DNA from: an uncultured Pseudomonadota bacterium
GTDB lineage: Bacteria; Myxococcota_A; UBA796; SXON01
Direction of reading: 5' to 3'
Length of the DNA stretch: 36,872 nucleotides
Assembly: GCA_903844155.1 (NCBI GenBank)
Contig: CAIMSU010000027.1
Span: forward strand, 1-36,872
Positions 36,253-36,872 of this stretch are shown in pieces. Below the pieces are notes generated by a model, which was not told the DNA's origin, did no database searches, and was given only the letters and a program-made list of their open reading frames with translations. Position numbers and translations under genes: made by a program. Within the stretch, counting starts at the first letter, position 1. The number at the start of each line of letters is the position of its first letter.

Positions 36253-36534
36253 ATGACCGAGAAGTTCATCATCGTCACCACCACCACCCGCGGCGTTTTC
36301 GCTGGCTACGCCACCGAGGGGGCGATCTCCGCCTCCGACGAGACGAAGCGGATCGTCCTCCGACACGCCAAGATGGCGATCCGGTTCGGCACCGAGAAGG
36401 GCATCGCCCAGCTCGCCGCGACTGGACCGACCGCCAACAGCAAGATCGGCGCGCCGGCCGACATGCGAATCCAGAACATCACGGCGGTGTTCTCGGTCGA
36501 GCCGGCCGCGCAGGACGCTTGGGAGAAGCGGTGA
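36253..36534 (+). CDS. DUF6948-like small protein
   Basis: 93 aa from ATG 36253 with AGGAG six bases upstream. The order EKFIIVTTTTRGVFAGYA, then KRIVLRHAKMAIRFGTEKGI with AQLAATGPT, then IQNITAVFSVEP resembles the DUF6948 family of small phage proteins (V-F-A-G, L-x-N/H-A, ..L..LA..G). The conserved Trp of the usual WYW-type segment is replaced by Ile-Arg-Phe, so the match is partial. Function of the family is unknown to me. The stop overlaps the GTG of the repeat protein gene (GTGA), so the two are probably co-translated. Confidence 0.6.
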   Translation: MTEKFIIVTTTTRGVFAGYATEGAISASDETKRIVLRHAKMAIRFGTEKGIAQLAATGPTANSKIGAPADMRIQNITAVFSVEPAAQDAWEKR

Positions 36535-36872
36535 GCCTCCTGATCGCCTGCTCGCTCGCGGGCTGGCCGCACTTGCGGGTGGACGACAGCAAGGCCGAGG
36601 CCTGGATGTTCCGGGACGGCTACGGCGACGGCGACGGCGACGGCTACGGCTACGGCGACGGCGACGGCGACGGCTACGGCTACGGCGACGGCGACGGCTA
36701 CGGCTACGGCTACGGCTACGGCTACGGCGACGGCTACGGCTACGGCTACGGCGACGGCGACGGCTACGGCTACGGCTACGGCGACGGCGACGGCTACGGC
36801 TACGGCTACGGCTACGGCTACGGCGACGGCTACGGCTACGGCTACGGCGACGGCGACGGCTACGGCTACGGC
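36531..36872 (+). CDS. (D/Y)G-repeat protein, N-terminal part (continues at 1)
   Basis: GTG 36531 overlaps the previous stop (GTGA). The first 28 residues are unique (MSLLIACSLAGWPHL...KAEAWMFR) and begin with a short hydrophobic stretch. From 36615 the gene consists only of ggcgac and ggctac hexamers. These read D-G and Y-G in irregular order, with runs of up to five Tyr units and three Asp units, and no other residue. Cys7 in LLIACSLAG is only loosely lipobox-like. It joins the segment at 3-125 for 145 aa in all. DGDGDG resembles calcium-binding loops, and YG repeats resemble phase-separating sequence. Neither is shown. Confidence 0.75.
   Translation, partial: MSLLIACSLAGWPHLRVDDSKAEAWMFRDGYGDGDGDGYGYGDGDGDGYGYGDGDGYGYGYGYGYGDGYGYGYGDGDGYGYGYGDGDGYGYGYGYGYGDGYGYGYGDGDGYGYG
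36615..36872 (+). repeat. Low-complexity (G/T)AC-GGC hexamer repeat, left part
   Basis: 43 consecutive hexamers, gacggc or tacggc, without a single deviation. With the right part the array has 52 units plus one gac. Each unit differs only by G or T in the first codon position, so the array is a two-letter string. Unit changes always keep frame. Confidence 0.9.

Noticed and set aside
36615-36872. CRISPR array or telomere-like repeat
   Set aside because: There are no spacers, the unit is 6 bp and keeps one open frame with unique codons at both ends, so it is coding low-complexity sequence.

Overview
This window looks like the complete genome of a temperate, long-tailed (siphovirus-type) Caudoviricetes phage, opened inside a low-complexity gene. 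The last 29 bases equal the first 29 bases. Merging that overlap keeps one gene (36531 to the end, then 1 to 125) in frame, so the sequence behaves as a circle of about 36,843 bp. The host cannot be named from the sequence. GC content is clearly high, genes are packed with ATGA, GTGA and TGATG overlaps, GTG starts are common, and the phage carries a lipoprotein-type signal. These suit a GC-rich Gram-negative bacterium, but that is inference. The phage probably integrates at a host tRNA-Pro(GGG) gene, because attP carries the 3' half of such a tRNA next to a tyrosine integrase.

Layout, starting at the immunity region. At 33.1-34.3 kb two small HTH genes diverge: a Cro-like gene leftward (33137-33388) and a CI-like gene rightward (33467-33778). 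A near-perfect operator, TACCGTG-N3-CACGGTA, lies between the -35 and -10 of a strong leftward promoter. Two weaker copies lie in front of the rightward early operon at 34682. The CI-like gene is followed by a putative lipoprotein and a 93-aa protein, which may be expressed in the lysogen. The leftward early operon (33388 to 26926) carries a third HTH protein, a 34-aa membrane peptide, an HNH protein, a 111-aa protein, an SF2 helicase and a prim-pol/helicase fusion, and ends at a clear terminator. The rightward early operon (34682 through the junction to 5111) carries a 75-aa protein, a 35-aa membrane peptide, an ERF annealing protein, SSB, a DUF6948-like protein, the Asp-Gly/Tyr-Gly repeat protein, a zinc-motif coiled-coil protein, a ParB-like protein, an 88-aa protein, a MazG-like protein and two paralogous proteins. 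A repeat-rich noncoding segment, an excisionase-like gene, the integrase and attP follow.

The late genes fill 26520 to 6989 on the minus strand: winged-helix protein, terminase small and large subunits, portal, scaffold, major capsid protein, head and connector proteins (one with a three-fold internal repeat), tail tube, tail-assembly chaperones joined by a predicted -1 frameshift, tape measure, a large Asp-box tail protein, another tail protein, holin candidate, GH108 endolysin and a last small protein before a terminator. One small secreted protein (24100-24327) runs against this operon between portal and terminase and looks like a moron.

The most unusual signals are these: (i) the 52-unit (D/Y)G protein; (ii) a 12-bp near-palindrome, GGCATCGTTGCC, at six dispersed sites in a phage that encodes a ParB-like DNA-binding protein; (iii) an operator shared by two early operons; (iv) the GGGTTTT slippery site; (v) the repeat cluster upstream of the integration genes; and (vi) the two candidate lysogeny or moron genes. 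No CRISPR, IS element, rRNA or complete tRNA gene was seen.
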